A stretch of 64,000 nt of DNA. Origin: Glycomyces amatae. Lineage in GTDB: Bacteria; Actinomycetota; Actinomycetes; Mycobacteriales; Micromonosporaceae. Below the pieces are notes generated by a model, which ran no database searches, was not told the origin of the DNA, and saw nothing but the letters and a program-made list of their open reading frames with translations. The stretch is from contig NZ_JAJLQZ010000023.1 of the NCBI RefSeq assembly GCF_020991375.1, positions 1 through 64,000 on the forward strand, in the 5' to 3' direction. The translations under genes and the position numbers were made by a program. This document shows positions 8,771-20,945 of this stretch, piece by piece. The stretch's first letter is position 1, and each line of letters opens with the position of its first letter.

Positions 8771-9751
8771 TCAGTCGTCGGATAGCGCAGCCCACAGCAG
8801 TGTGTCCCGCCGCTCCCCGGAAAGGGTGGGCAGTCCGCCCCTTTCGACCCCTTCCAGGCGGAAACCGGCGCGGCGCAGGACCGCCTGCGAGGCCGCGTTG
8901 TGGACGTCGGTCCCGGCCCAGACCCGGTCGAGCCCGACCGCCCCGAACGCCCAGCGGCGCATCAGCGCCACCGCCCGCGTCGCGTACCCCCGGCCGCGCA
9001 CCTCCGCGCGCAGGTCGTACCCGATCATCCCGGTCCCGACCACGCGCGCCACGTCGTAGAGCCCGATCGTCCCCTGGTAGCCCCCGCCGTCGTCGATCAC
9101 CATCAGGGCGCTGCGCCCCCGCAGCCAGTCGACCGCGGCCCGCCACTCGCAGAAGTCCCGCGCCTCGTCGACGCTCGGCGGCAGCGGCAGGGCCGCCCCC
9201 GCGTACACGTCCGGGCTCGACCGGTGCCGCAGATGCGCCTCGAAATCGTCGGACCTCAAGGGCCGCAAGGCGATCACGCCGTCGTCCAGCTTCCCGCCCG
9301 GCAGGTCCGGCAGCACCCTGGGCGCGGGACCGGGGCCGTCGCCTGGGATGAACCCGAGCACCAGCGCCTCCGTGCCGTCCCAGGCCGCGGCCCGCGCGAT
9401 CCCGCCGTCGGGGCGGAAGCCGGCCCGCAGCGCCGAGCGGATCGCCGCCTGGTCGCGCACCGGCGCGCGCACCTCGACCCGCCGCGCCCCCGTGGCGAAC
9501 AGGCTCGGGACGGCCTCCCGCAGCATCGCCGACGCCAGGCGGTCGCCCCGCCGCTCCGGCGCGACCCAGAACCGGACCTCCACGACGCCCGAGCCCTCGA
9601 AGCCCAGCACGCCCCAGGCCGCCCCGTCCTCGGGGCCGACGGCCACCGCGCCCGGCTCGAACCCGCAGTCGACCTTCTCGCCTTCGGCGGCCGGACGCAG
9701 CGTGAACGCCGTCGTCTCGACGGGTTCGAAGAAATGCACGCACTCAGACAA
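8771..9751 (-). CDS. Tandem GNAT-domain acetyltransferase
   Basis: A 326-aa cytosolic protein with two GNAT folds. The N-terminal one is divergent (RFWVAPERRGDRLASAMLREAV resembles the acetyl-CoA loop). The C-terminal one is of RimJ/RimL type, with GYDLRAEVRGRGYATRAVALM (acetyl-CoA site R/Q-x-x-G-x-G/A) and NAASQAVLRRAGFRLEGV. The substrate is unknown; protein N-terminal or small-molecule acetylation is possible. The start is probably TTG at 9751 (MSECVHFF); a GTG four codons in is an alternative, since no clear ribosome site is seen. The next gene upstream on the same strand is another tandem-GNAT protein, so the pair may come from duplication. Confidence 0.82.
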   Translation of the reverse strand: MSECVHFFEPVETTAFTLRPAAEGEKVDCGFEPGAVAVGPEDGAAWGVLGFEGSGVVEVRFWVAPERRGDRLASAMLREAVPSLFATGARRVEVRAPVRDQAAIRSALRAGFRPDGGIARAAAWDGTEALVLGFIPGDGPGPAPRVLPDLPGGKLDDGVIALRPLRSDDFEAHLRHRSSPDVYAGAALPLPPSVDEARDFCEWRAAVDWLRGRSALMVIDDGGGYQGTIGLYDVARVVGTGMIGYDLRAEVRGRGYATRAVALMRRWAFGAVGLDRVWAGTDVHNAASQAVLRRAGFRLEGVERGGLPTLSGERRDTLLWAALSDD

Positions 9752-9860
9752 GCAGGTCGGCCGCGGTGCGTCAAGGTTTCCCGGATGCCTGGTTTGCGCC
9801 GTTGCGCGCGGTCCGCGCCCGCACGGGCGTTCAGGCGGTCGCCGCCGCTCTTCGGAGAGC

Positions 9861-9874
9861 GATCCTATAGGATC
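9861..9874. promoter_or_regulatory. 14-bp perfect palindrome between two GNAT genes
   Basis: GATCCTATAGGATC is perfectly self-complementary and lies in the 127-bp gap upstream of the 8771-9751 gene. It includes a TATAGGAT that could serve as a -10 box in the minus direction, so it may be an operator overlapping a promoter. Confidence 0.4.
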
Positions 9875-9878
9875 TGGG

Positions 9879-11006
9879 TCACTGCAACTCCTCGGGGAAC
9901 AGGCTCCCCGACCAGGAGTCGAGTCGGCCGTCCGCGCCGTGGCGGATCCGCCGCCGGACCCCTTCGACGGTGAACCCGGTCTTCTCCGCGACCCGCCGCG
10001 ACGCCTCGTTGCCCACGACCGCGCGCCACGCGATCCGCTCCAGGCCCAGCTCCTCGAAGCCCAGGCGGCACAGGCGCTTCGCCGCGGCCGTCGCCCAGCC
10101 CCGGCCCCGCGCCCACGGCGAGCAGAAGTAACCCAGCTCGGCCTCGCCCGGCTCGCCGAGCGAGAGCTCCACCGAGCCCGAGTACCGGTCGCGCTCGTCG
10201 GCCAGCGCGAACAGCACCGACCGGCCCAGGTCCCAGCGGTGCCGCGCCACCTCCAGCCACGCCTCCGCGTCGGCGCGGGTGTAGGGGCGGGGGAGGCTCA
10301 CCCAGCGCTGGGTCTCGTCGTCGGCGCAGGTCGCCGCCAGATCGTCCAGGTCCCGCTCCATGAGCGGCCGCAGCCGCAGCCCGGCCGCCTCGGTCGCCAG
10401 CGACCGCCGCTCGGCCATGAAGAACCGGGCCTGCCGCTTCAGGAGGCCGTAGTGCTCGGGCGGGTCGTCCGCGCCGCGCAGCTCCCCGGGGAGGAGGCCC
10501 CCCACCCAGCAGTCGCGGGAGGTCCCGCGCTGGTTGACGCCCGAGCGCGCGACGCCCTCGACGGTGAACCCGGTGCGGACCGCGGCCAGGCGCGAGGCGT
10601 GGTTGCCGACGATGGCGTCCCAGGCGATGCGCTTGGCGCCCAGGTTCGCGAACCCGAAGCCCACCGCGGCCCGGATGGCCCGCTGCGCGACGCCGCGGCC
10701 CCGCGCCCACGGCGCGGTCACATAGGTGATGGTCATCTCGGACGGGAACGACCGCGTCAGCGCCATCGAGCCCACCAGGGACCCGTCGGCCTCCACGACC
10801 GCCCAGCGCGGGTTGCCGCCGTGCCAGTGCCGCAGCTGCGTCCCGACGAACCGGTCGCGGGCCGGGCCGGCCCACGGCAGGGGCATCACGAGGTAGCGCT
10901 CGATGAGCGGATCGGCGTAGATCCGGGCCAGGTCGGCCATGTGCCGCTGCTCCCAGGCGACCAGGCGCAGGCCCTCGGCCTGGAGGGTGACGGGTTCCAT
11001 GGACAT
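9879..11006 (-). CDS. Tandem GNAT-domain acetyltransferase (RimJ/RimL-like)
   Basis: About 375 aa with two complete RimJ/RimL-type GNAT domains. The first has YVTAPWARGRGVAQRAIRAA and NHASRLAAVRTGFTVEGVAR; the second has YFCSPWARGRGWATAAAKRL and NEASRRVAEKTGFTVEGVRR. The two halves clearly resemble each other and arose by internal duplication. Such proteins acetylate protein N-termini or small molecules; the substrate here is unknown. The start is taken at the ATG of MSMEPVTLQ; the next ATG two codons later is equally possible. It is divergent from secA with only about 106 bp between them, so the two promoters face each other. Confidence 0.82.
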   Translation of the reverse strand: MSMEPVTLQAEGLRLVAWEQRHMADLARIYADPLIERYLVMPLPWAGPARDRFVGTQLRHWHGGNPRWAVVEADGSLVGSMALTRSFPSEMTITYVTAPWARGRGVAQRAIRAAVGFGFANLGAKRIAWDAIVGNHASRLAAVRTGFTVEGVARSGVNQRGTSRDCWVGGLLPGELRGADDPPEHYGLLKRQARFFMAERRSLATEAAGLRLRPLMERDLDDLAATCADDETQRWVSLPRPYTRADAEAWLEVARHRWDLGRSVLFALADERDRYSGSVELSLGEPGEAELGYFCSPWARGRGWATAAAKRLCRLGFEELGLERIAWRAVVGNEASRRVAEKTGFTVEGVRRRIRHGADGRLDSWSGSLFPEELQ

Positions 11007-11112
11007 CGATTCTGCCGCACCGGCGGCCGTCAGGACCAGCCGCTGGCTGCGCGTAGTATTGAGCGGGAAATCCACCCGATCTGGTCAAGACGCTGCTAGG
11101 GGCTGATCTTCC

Positions 11113-14028
<2,916 letters not shown>

Positions 14029-14033
14029 GGACC

Positions 14034-14549
14034 ATGGCGAACTCCCCAGCCGGTCCGCGGGCGGCGCTGACCCGCGTCTACCTGCCGGCCGACGTCGCGA
14101 TGCTGGCCCACCTCGCCGAGAGCGGCGAGGTGCGGCCGGTGGCGACGGTGCACGCGGTGACGGCCTGGCTCGTCGGCGCGGCGCCGGGCGCGGACGTCGA
14201 GGACCTGGAGTACACGGCGTTCGCCGACGCCGCCGCGGCGTCGGTCGCGCTCCTGGCGGGCCAGGTCCCGCGGCGGGTCGTGATCTCGGCGGACGTGCCC
14301 GAGGCGCTGGTGATCGACCGGGCCGAGGGCACCGAGGCGGACTTCGACGGCGCCGTGGCCCTGAAGCAGGTCGCGGCGATCCACGTCGACGACGCGGACG
14401 CGGCCGCCCAGATCGCGGCCGAGCTCGCCTCGGGCGCTCCGGACCCGGCGGCGATCGAGGCCAACGTCCTCGACTGGTACGCCCCCTCGGAGCTTCAAGA
14501 GCTCTTGGCGGCCTTGGCCTTAGGCGGCTTGGGCAGGAGCAGGCCGTAG
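14034..14549 (+). CDS. DUF6912 family protein
   Basis: A 171-aa cytosolic protein of unknown function. It matches the DUF6912 pattern known from Actinobacteria: N-terminal TRVYLPADVAMLAHLAESGEV, central DLEYTAFADAAAASVALLA, RRVVISADVPEA, then AAIHVDDADAA and a closing LDWYAPSELQEL. It begins 5 bp after the secA stop, so it is co-transcribed, as often seen for this family. Its last 55 bp overlap the 3' end of the convergent membrane-protein gene, so both genes share DNA at their ends and transcription of one would be antisense to the other. Confidence 0.8.
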   Translation: MANSPAGPRAALTRVYLPADVAMLAHLAESGEVRPVATVHAVTAWLVGAAPGADVEDLEYTAFADAAAASVALLAGQVPRRVVISADVPEALVIDRAEGTEADFDGAVALKQVAAIHVDDADAAAQIAAELASGAPDPAAIEANVLDWYAPSELQELLAALALGGLGRSRP

Positions 14550-15439
14550 GCCAGCACGGAGCAGAACGCCCCGACGAACATCGCGGTCATCGAGCCGTTG
14601 TACTGGGTCTGGAACGCCAGCGCCAGGTACCCCTCGTCGAGGAACGAGAGCTCGTCGACGCCGACGCCGATGAGGACCTCGACGCCGATCTGCGCGACGA
14701 CCGTGCAGGCGAGCCAGATCCCGCCCGGGAGCGCGCCCGCGAGCAGGTAGCCGAGCATCTTCGTGCGGCCCTTGCGCTTCCACAGGTACAGGAAGGCGCA
14801 CAGGCCGCAGACCAGGCCCATGAGGAACGGCGCGTACCGGCCGAGGATGCCGTACTCCTCGAGCGGGTCGTTCGACAGCTCGATCGAGGACTCCAGGAGC
14901 CCTCGCGCGAACATGAACACCAGCAGCAGGAGCGTGGCCCACAGCCCGGCCGCGACCGGCAGCGGGTGCCGGGGGAGGGCGATGAGGCCGCCGGCGAGCG
15001 CGGACCCCAGCAGGATCAGGCCCAGCGTCAGCGCGATGGCGCCGTCGACCTGGAAGAGCAGGTAGGCGGCGGTCGCGGTGGCGAGGCCGGTGACGGTGAA
15101 GCCCAGCGCCGCGACCGCCTTCCGCGGGCCCTTGACGAGCCGCGGCGCCACGAGGCCGGCGACCGCTCCGGCGTAGGCGGCGACGATGATGGGGCTGAAC
15201 AGGCTGAGCGCCAGGATCATGACGCCGGTCTGGTCGAGGCCGTCGGCCATGCCGGTGAGGCGGTAGAGGGAGTAGAGGACCCCGCCCAGGGCCGCGAGGG
15301 CGGTGAGGCCGAGCACCCACAGGGTGGGGCGGCCCGGCCGCGGCCCCGCCTCGCGCACGGGCTCGGCCTCGTCGGCGGGCGCGGCCGGCGCCTCCCGGGG
15401 CTCGGTCTCCTGCTCCGGTGCTTTCTGCGAGTTCGTCAC
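14495..15439 (-). CDS. Polytopic membrane protein of unknown function
   Basis: A 314-aa protein. A Glu/Pro/Ala-rich cytoplasmic N-terminus (about 40 residues) is followed by roughly seven or eight hydrophobic helices, for example LWVLGLTALAALGGVLYSLY, GLWATLLLLVFMFARGLL and APFLMGLVCGLCAFLYLW, and a short basic tail KPPKAKAAKSS. No domain is recognised. The GTG at 15439 is chosen because TACTCT lies 7 nt upstream, the leaderless arrangement. The TnpB element sits immediately upstream on the same strand and does not interrupt the frame. The 3' end overlaps DUF6912 by 55 bp. Confidence 0.7.
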   Translation of the reverse strand: MTNSQKAPEQETEPREAPAAPADEAEPVREAGPRPGRPTLWVLGLTALAALGGVLYSLYRLTGMADGLDQTGVMILALSLFSPIIVAAYAGAVAGLVAPRLVKGPRKAVAALGFTVTGLATATAAYLLFQVDGAIALTLGLILLGSALAGGLIALPRHPLPVAAGLWATLLLLVFMFARGLLESSIELSNDPLEEYGILGRYAPFLMGLVCGLCAFLYLWKRKGRTKMLGYLLAGALPGGIWLACTVVAQIGVEVLIGVGVDELSFLDEGYLALAFQTQYNGSMTAMFVGAFCSVLAYGLLLPKPPKAKAAKSS

Positions 15440-15452
15440 GAGGCTCAGAGTA
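15437..15452 (-). promoter_or_regulatory. Leaderless -10 box of membrane-protein gene
   Basis: On the minus strand TACTCT (15447-15452) precedes the GTG start (15437-15439) by 7 nt, with no ribosome site. Confidence 0.5.
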
Positions 15453-15565
15453 CGGACCCCGCGCCTCCGCGGCGCTCGCGGCGCCGCGATTGTGGCTTGG
15501 ACTCCTCCTGTACGTCTTGTTGCCGTCGCAGCAGGTCGCAGGCCCCGAACATAGCGACACCCGTC

Positions 15566-15720
15566 TTTTGACATCCTCGCCGTCCTAAAGGACGGCGATT
15601 CCCGGCTCGGGCGCCGCTTGCGCGGCGCCGCTACGGGTGGGTTCCTCGTTCTGCCCCTCACGGGGATTTCCAGGTCTGCCAGGTCTCCCTGGTCTGACGT
15701 CCTGTCCAGAGGCGTTTAGG
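15566..15720 (-). ncRNA. Putative omega-RNA (reRNA) overlapping tnpB 3' end
   Basis: In TnpB elements the guide RNA is transcribed from the 3' end of tnpB through the right-end scaffold. Here the scaffold-like hairpin CGCCGTCC-TTTA-GGACGGCG (15578-15597) contains the tnpB stop codon. The adjoining flank reads AAAGACGGGTGTCGCTATG on the minus strand and would be the guide. The 5' limit is not visible. This is inferred from the known family architecture. Confidence 0.5.
15578..15597 (-). repeat. Right-end hairpin of TnpB element
   Basis: A perfect 8-bp stem with 4-nt loop (CGCCGTCC TTTA GGACGGCG), followed by AGGATGTCA, a sequence often seen at the ends of IS1341-type elements. It overlaps the last codons and stop of tnpB. 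Confidence 0.75.
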
Positions 15721-16874
15721 GTGTCCGAGCGCCCCTCGGCCACCATACGCTTGCCTTCACGGCGAATATTGATCTCGGCGTTCTGATCCCGGTCGTGCAC
15801 CGCTCCGCACCCGCACATCCAAGACCTGACCCTCAGGCCCTGAACTCCGGACGGCCCGTCCGAGACCCCGCACAACGAACACAACATGGTGGAGGGGAAG
15901 AACCGGTCGACCTTCACGAACGTCCGCCCCGCACGGGACGCCTTCGACTCCAGCCGGACCAAGAACATGCCGAACGCGGCGTCATGGATCGACTTCGCGT
16001 GCCTACCCCGTGCCAGGCCCTTGACATTGAGGTCTTCAACGTAGAGAGCTTGGTTCTCGCCCACCAACGTCTTCACCTGCTTGTCGATCCAATCAGACCG
16101 GGTGTGCTTGATCTTCTCGTGGACCTTCGCGACCCGAATCCGGGCTTTCGCCCGGTTGACCGAGCCCTTCGCCTTCCGGGCAAGAACCCGCTGCGCTTTC
16201 TTCAGCTTCCGCTCAAGCTTCCCGAAGAACTTCGGGTTCTCGATCACCTTCCCGCCGCGCAAGACCGCGAAATCCTTGAGCCCGAGGTCAATACCGGTCT
16301 CGGCCTCAGGATCGGCGAGCGGTTCGAGCAGGTCCGCACCATCATCCACGGCGACGACGAAACTGGCGTAGTACTTGCCCGTCGGGGTCTTGACGACCGT
16401 CACCGAGGACGGCGCGGACGGCAGCTCCCGCGACCACGCCACCCGCATGTCGCCGATCTTCGGCAGGCGCAGCCGACCGTTGTCGAGCACCCTGAACTTG
16501 GCGTTGCGGGTGAAGCGGATCGACTGGGCGTGCGTACGGCGTTTGAACCGCGGCGGGCCCATCCGCGCCCCGGCCCGCTTGCCTTTGATCGACGTGAAGA
16601 AGTTTCGGTACGCCCGGTCAGCGTCCGCGAGCGCCTGCTGGAGTATCGCGGCCGACACTTCGGCAAGCCATGCCCGTTCAGGGGTGCGCTTCGCCTCGGT
16701 GATCAACGCCTTCGACAAGACCGCCGTCGTCGGATACGGCAGCCCCTGCTCGTGCGCTTGCTTCCTCGCGGCCACCGCGTCGTTGAACACGACTCGAGCG
16801 GACCCGAATGCGCGCGCAAGCGACACCCGCTGCGGCGCTGTCGGATAGACCCGATACCGGTATCGAAGGAGCAC
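15585..16874 (-). CDS. tnpB: RNA-guided endonuclease TnpB
   Basis: A 429-aa TnpB, the transposon-encoded ancestor of Cas12 that cuts DNA matching its omega-RNA guide and helps retain the element. An N-terminal HTH/WED-like region (RYRVYPTAPQRVSLARAFG) is followed by the split RuvC nuclease: the RuvC-I Asp in TGIDLGLKDFAVL, the RuvC-II Glu in LYVEDLNVKGLARG and the RuvC-III Asp in HDRDQNAEINIRREG. The zinc-finger cysteines (CSLC and later CGC) lie between the last two. All catalytic residues are present, so it may be active. It starts with GTG at 16874. The stop codon lies inside the scaffold hairpin, as expected for a combined mRNA/guide RNA. There is no tnpA partner. Confidence 0.93.
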   Translation of the reverse strand: MLLRYRYRVYPTAPQRVSLARAFGSARVVFNDAVAARKQAHEQGLPYPTTAVLSKALITEAKRTPERAWLAEVSAAILQQALADADRAYRNFFTSIKGKRAGARMGPPRFKRRTHAQSIRFTRNAKFRVLDNGRLRLPKIGDMRVAWSRELPSAPSSVTVVKTPTGKYYASFVVAVDDGADLLEPLADPEAETGIDLGLKDFAVLRGGKVIENPKFFGKLERKLKKAQRVLARKAKGSVNRAKARIRVAKVHEKIKHTRSDWIDKQVKTLVGENQALYVEDLNVKGLARGRHAKSIHDAAFGMFLVRLESKASRAGRTFVKVDRFFPSTMLCSLCGVSDGPSGVQGLRVRSWMCGCGAVHDRDQNAEINIRREGKRMVAEGRSDTLNASGQDVRPGRPGRPGNPREGQNEEPTRSGAAQAAPEPGIAVL

Positions 16875-16925
16875 ACTTCAAGGCTAGACCAGGGGTACGA
16901 CAAAGCCGTTGACCTCAGGCTCGAA

Positions 16926-16947
16926 CAGTCCCGCTGGTGCGGGACTG
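16926..16947. repeat. Left-end hairpin of TnpB element
   Basis: CAGTCCCGC-TGGT-GCGGGACTG forms a perfect 9-bp stem with 4-nt loop, upstream of tnpB. Y1 transposases of this family recognise such end hairpins. Confidence 0.65.
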
Positions 16948-17068
16948 CGAGCAGGCGATCACCCGGATGCATCTCCGCCATAAACGACGCAGCCCTCTCC
17001 GGAAAACTGGTAGCCTAGAAATCAAAGACTTGAAATCACAGTAGCCATCGAATCAATGGGAGGGTGCG

Positions 17069-18694
<1,626 letters not shown>

Positions 18695-18708
18695 CCGCTC
18701 GACGAGAG

Positions 18709-18739
18709 GGGCCCGGACCGCGAGGCCCGGGCCCTTTTA
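18709..18739 (+). terminator. Rho-independent terminator of pruA
   Basis: GGGCCCGG and CCGGGCCC arms with a short loop are followed by TTTT. The T tract overlaps the -10 box of the next gene. Confidence 0.75.
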
Positions 18740-18752
18740 TGCTTGGTCCATG
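18738..18752 (+). promoter_or_regulatory. Leaderless -10 box of DUF397 gene
   Basis: TATGCT (18738-18743) precedes the ATG at 18750 by 6 nt. It emerges directly from the T tract of the pruA terminator. Confidence 0.6.
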
Positions 18753-19043
18753 ACGAAGCGTGAGCATCCGCTCAAGGGCGAGTTCGACACCGGCGCGGCC
18801 CGCTGGGAGCGCACCACCCACGAGGACGGCACCCCGGCGGCCCTGGAGATCGGCTACGCCGACAACGGCCTGGTCGCCCTGCGCATGGCCGAGGACCCCG
18901 AGGGCGACATCCTCATCTACACCCCGGCCGAGTGGGAGGCCTTCGTCGAGGGCGTCCGCGACGGCGAGTTCGACCTCGAGACCTGGGACGACGAGCCCAT
19001 CGTCGAGGTCATCGAGGACGACGACGAGCCGGCGAAACGGTAA
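18750..19043 (+). CDS. DUF397-domain protein
   Basis: A 97-aa acidic cytosolic protein. Its core (GLVALRMAEDPEGDILIYTPAEWEAF, then VEGVRDGEFDLE) matches the C-terminal DUF397 signature of Actinobacteria (RDSKDPDG...L.FTPAEW.AF..GVK.GEFD), although the usual cysteine-containing N-terminal half is replaced. DUF397 genes usually sit beside a Scr1-type helix-turn-helix regulator, to which the small protein binds; no such partner is adjacent here, so it is an orphan. The leaderless start is supported by the -10 box. A very acidic tail EVIEDDDE closes the protein. Confidence 0.8.
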   Translation: MTKREHPLKGEFDTGAARWERTTHEDGTPAALEIGYADNGLVALRMAEDPEGDILIYTPAEWEAFVEGVRDGEFDLETWDDEPIVEVIEDDDEPAKR

Positions 19044-19390
19044 CCGCAAGGGCCGCAACCGAATACGAACTTCCGCGACCGTCCCGGGGCACCGTCCCGG
19101 GGCGGTCGCGCGCTGCGCGGCCCGGTTTCAGGGTCGGTGCGAACGTGCCAGGTTCAGAATCCGGGGCGCGGGGTGTATCCCATCGGACGCCGCGGCCTCT
19201 TCCCTGGTGAATGCCGTGATAACCGTCCAGCCCGTGGCGTTCGCGGCATTCCGGGCCCGAGTGCCTCCCGACCTGTCGGAACCCGCGTGTACCCCACGCG
19301 TTGCGACCGGCGGGGAGAATGGATCGCGAAGGATCCCCCTCCTCGCCGCACAACCGCATAACCCCCCGAGAGACAAGCAGAGGAGCTCCC
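19044..19390. other. 347-bp intergenic region before S8 protease
   Basis: Contains a hairpin after the DUF397 gene (GCGACCG and CGGTCGC arms around two copies of GTCCCGGGGC, 19076-19112). No gene or consensus promoter is evident; weak TA-containing hexamers near 19215 and 19350 are possible -10 boxes. Confidence 0.4.
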
Positions 19391-20938
19391 ATGCGATTGG
19401 TGTTCGCCGATCACGAACCCCATCTGAAGCCCAACCCCCGCCGCGACCACATGAGCGGCGTGCCCGAGCTGTCGTATTCCACTCTGGACCGCCACGGCGG
19501 CCGCGTCCTGGCCCCCGGCCAGGTCGTGCGCAGTCCTGGCGAGCCCGCGCCCGTCGGCACCGTCTACCGCTACGACCGTCTGCTCATCGACGAATCGGTC
19601 ATGCGCGACGAGGAGGCCCGAGACGCGCTCGAAGGCGCGGTCCTCCACAGCGGCATGAGACTCAAGAGCCACGCGGCCAGCGCGATCATCTCCGGTCAGG
19701 GCTCGTACCGCGTCCCGGTCTTCAGTAACCGCGGCGACCACGCGGCCGTCGACGCCTGGGCCTTGATTCAGCGCCTGCGCACCGACGCCGACGAGTCCGG
19801 CCTCTCCGCGGAGCTCATCGACAAGGTGCGCCTGGAGCACCTGATGATCTGCTCGAAGGGCGGGCCGAGCGTCGGCGGCGGTGAGCCACCCGTCGGCGAT
19901 CCGCGAGCGTTCTCGCTCGGCCGCATCCCGGTCGACATGGTCAACCCGATGCCGGACCGCAGGAAACGCGACCGGCGCCTACGAGTGGCCATTCTGGATA
20001 CCGGTGTTCCGCATCGACATCCGTCTTTCGACGTGTCCGACCGCTCCGAGGGGGAGGACACCTTCGTGGTGGTCGACCACGCCTTCCAGACCAAGATCGG
20101 CGAGCACTCCGACTCGCCCGCGCCGCCGCTCGACGACCCGTGGGAGGGGCCGGTCCATGAGCCGACGCTCATCGGCGAGGTCGCCAGCCACTTCGGCCAC
20201 GGCACGTTCATGACCGGGCTGCTCCGTCAGATGTCGCCGGACGTGCAGGTGTACTCGCTGCGAGTCGTCCACAACGACGGGCTGGCGTACGAGCACGAGG
20301 TCATCGGGGCGCTGCACCATGTCGCCGACCAGGTCGAGGCGGCTCGGGGCGGCGACGAGGAGGCGATCGGCGCCGATGTGGTGGTCCTGGCGATGGGCTA
20401 CGTCGATGAGAACCCTTACGACCAGCCGGGTGGCTGGATCGGAGACGCGGTCAACCGTCTCGCCGCTCTGGGCGTCCCGGTGGTCGCGGCGGCCGGGAAC
20501 CAGTCGTCGGATCGCCCCTTCTACCCGGCCGCGTTCGCGGCCCACGGGCAGTCCGAGACCAGCGCCCCGATCCTCAGCGTCGGTGCGCTCAACCCCAATC
20601 GCCACATCGCGATGTTCTCCAACGAGGGCCCGTGGGTCTCGTGCTACGCCACCGGGGCCGGGTTGGTGAGCACGTACCCGTGCGAGGCCAAGGGCTCGCG
20701 GATGCCCGACCGCCAAGCCAAGTCCACGATCTTGAACCGGCACCGCGAGAGCCACGACCCCGACGACTTCTCATCGGGGTTCGCCGTCTGGAGCGGCACT
20801 TCGTTCGCGGCGCCGTTGGCGGCGGCCTTCCTGGTGAACGCCATGGCCGAATCGGAGGCGATGACAGTGGGGGACGCGGCCCAGGCGTCGGCTCGTGCTC
20901 ACGAAGCGCTGAAGCGGTTGAAGAAACAGCTAGCCTGA
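19391..20938 (+). CDS. S8 family subtilisin-like serine protease, cytosolic
   Basis: A 515-aa protease. The triad is complete: Asp203 in VAILDTGVPH, His270 in FGHGTFMTG, Ser471 in SGTSFAAPL; AAAGNQSS supplies the oxyanion Asn. The first 200 residues are a separate domain without recognised homology, rich in Arg and Asp. No signal peptide or membrane helix is seen, so it should act inside the cell, unlike the T7SS mycosins. The ATG at 19391 follows a GAGGAG ribosome site. It is the first gene of a compact set with an ECF sigma factor, a small protein and a TPR-CHAT protease, the sigma start lying 5 bp after its stop. A role as processing or effector protease of that locus is inferred. The substrate is unknown. 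Confidence 0.9.
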   Translation: MRLVFADHEPHLKPNPRRDHMSGVPELSYSTLDRHGGRVLAPGQVVRSPGEPAPVGTVYRYDRLLIDESVMRDEEARDALEGAVLHSGMRLKSHAASAIISGQGSYRVPVFSNRGDHAAVDAWALIQRLRTDADESGLSAELIDKVRLEHLMICSKGGPSVGGGEPPVGDPRAFSLGRIPVDMVNPMPDRRKRDRRLRVAILDTGVPHRHPSFDVSDRSEGEDTFVVVDHAFQTKIGEHSDSPAPPLDDPWEGPVHEPTLIGEVASHFGHGTFMTGLLRQMSPDVQVYSLRVVHNDGLAYEHEVIGALHHVADQVEAARGGDEEAIGADVVVLAMGYVDENPYDQPGGWIGDAVNRLAALGVPVVAAAGNQSSDRPFYPAAFAAHGQSETSAPILSVGALNPNRHIAMFSNEGPWVSCYATGAGLVSTYPCEAKGSRMPDRQAKSTILNRHRESHDPDDFSSGFAVWSGTSFAAPLAAAFLVNAMAESEAMTVGDAAQASARAHEALKRLKKQLA

Positions 20939-20945
20939 AATCATG
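20931..20945 (+). promoter_or_regulatory. -10 box overlapping S8 stop codon, leaderless sigma start
   Basis: TAGCCT (20931-20936) lies over the last codons of the S8 gene and 6 nt before the ATG of the sigma factor at 20943, so the sigma gene may have its own leaderless transcript. Confidence 0.5.

Larger units (their letters stand above)
15566..17035 (-). mobile_element. TnpB-only IS200/IS605-type element (IS1341-like)
   Basis: An element bounded on the tnpB 3' side by the hairpin at 15578-15597 followed by GGATGTCA, and on the 5' side by the hairpin at 16926-16947. It carries only tnpB; no Y1 transposase (TnpA) is present, so it is non-autonomous for transposition. A TTGAT (minus strand, + 17031-17035) close to the left hairpin could be the target/TAM sequence by analogy with ISDra2; that boundary is a guess. 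It sits between a membrane-protein gene and pruA without interrupting either. Confidence 0.75.

Noticed and set aside
19391-20938. S8 protease as a type VII secretion mycosin
   Set aside because: No signal peptide or C-terminal membrane helix, and no ESX genes beside it.
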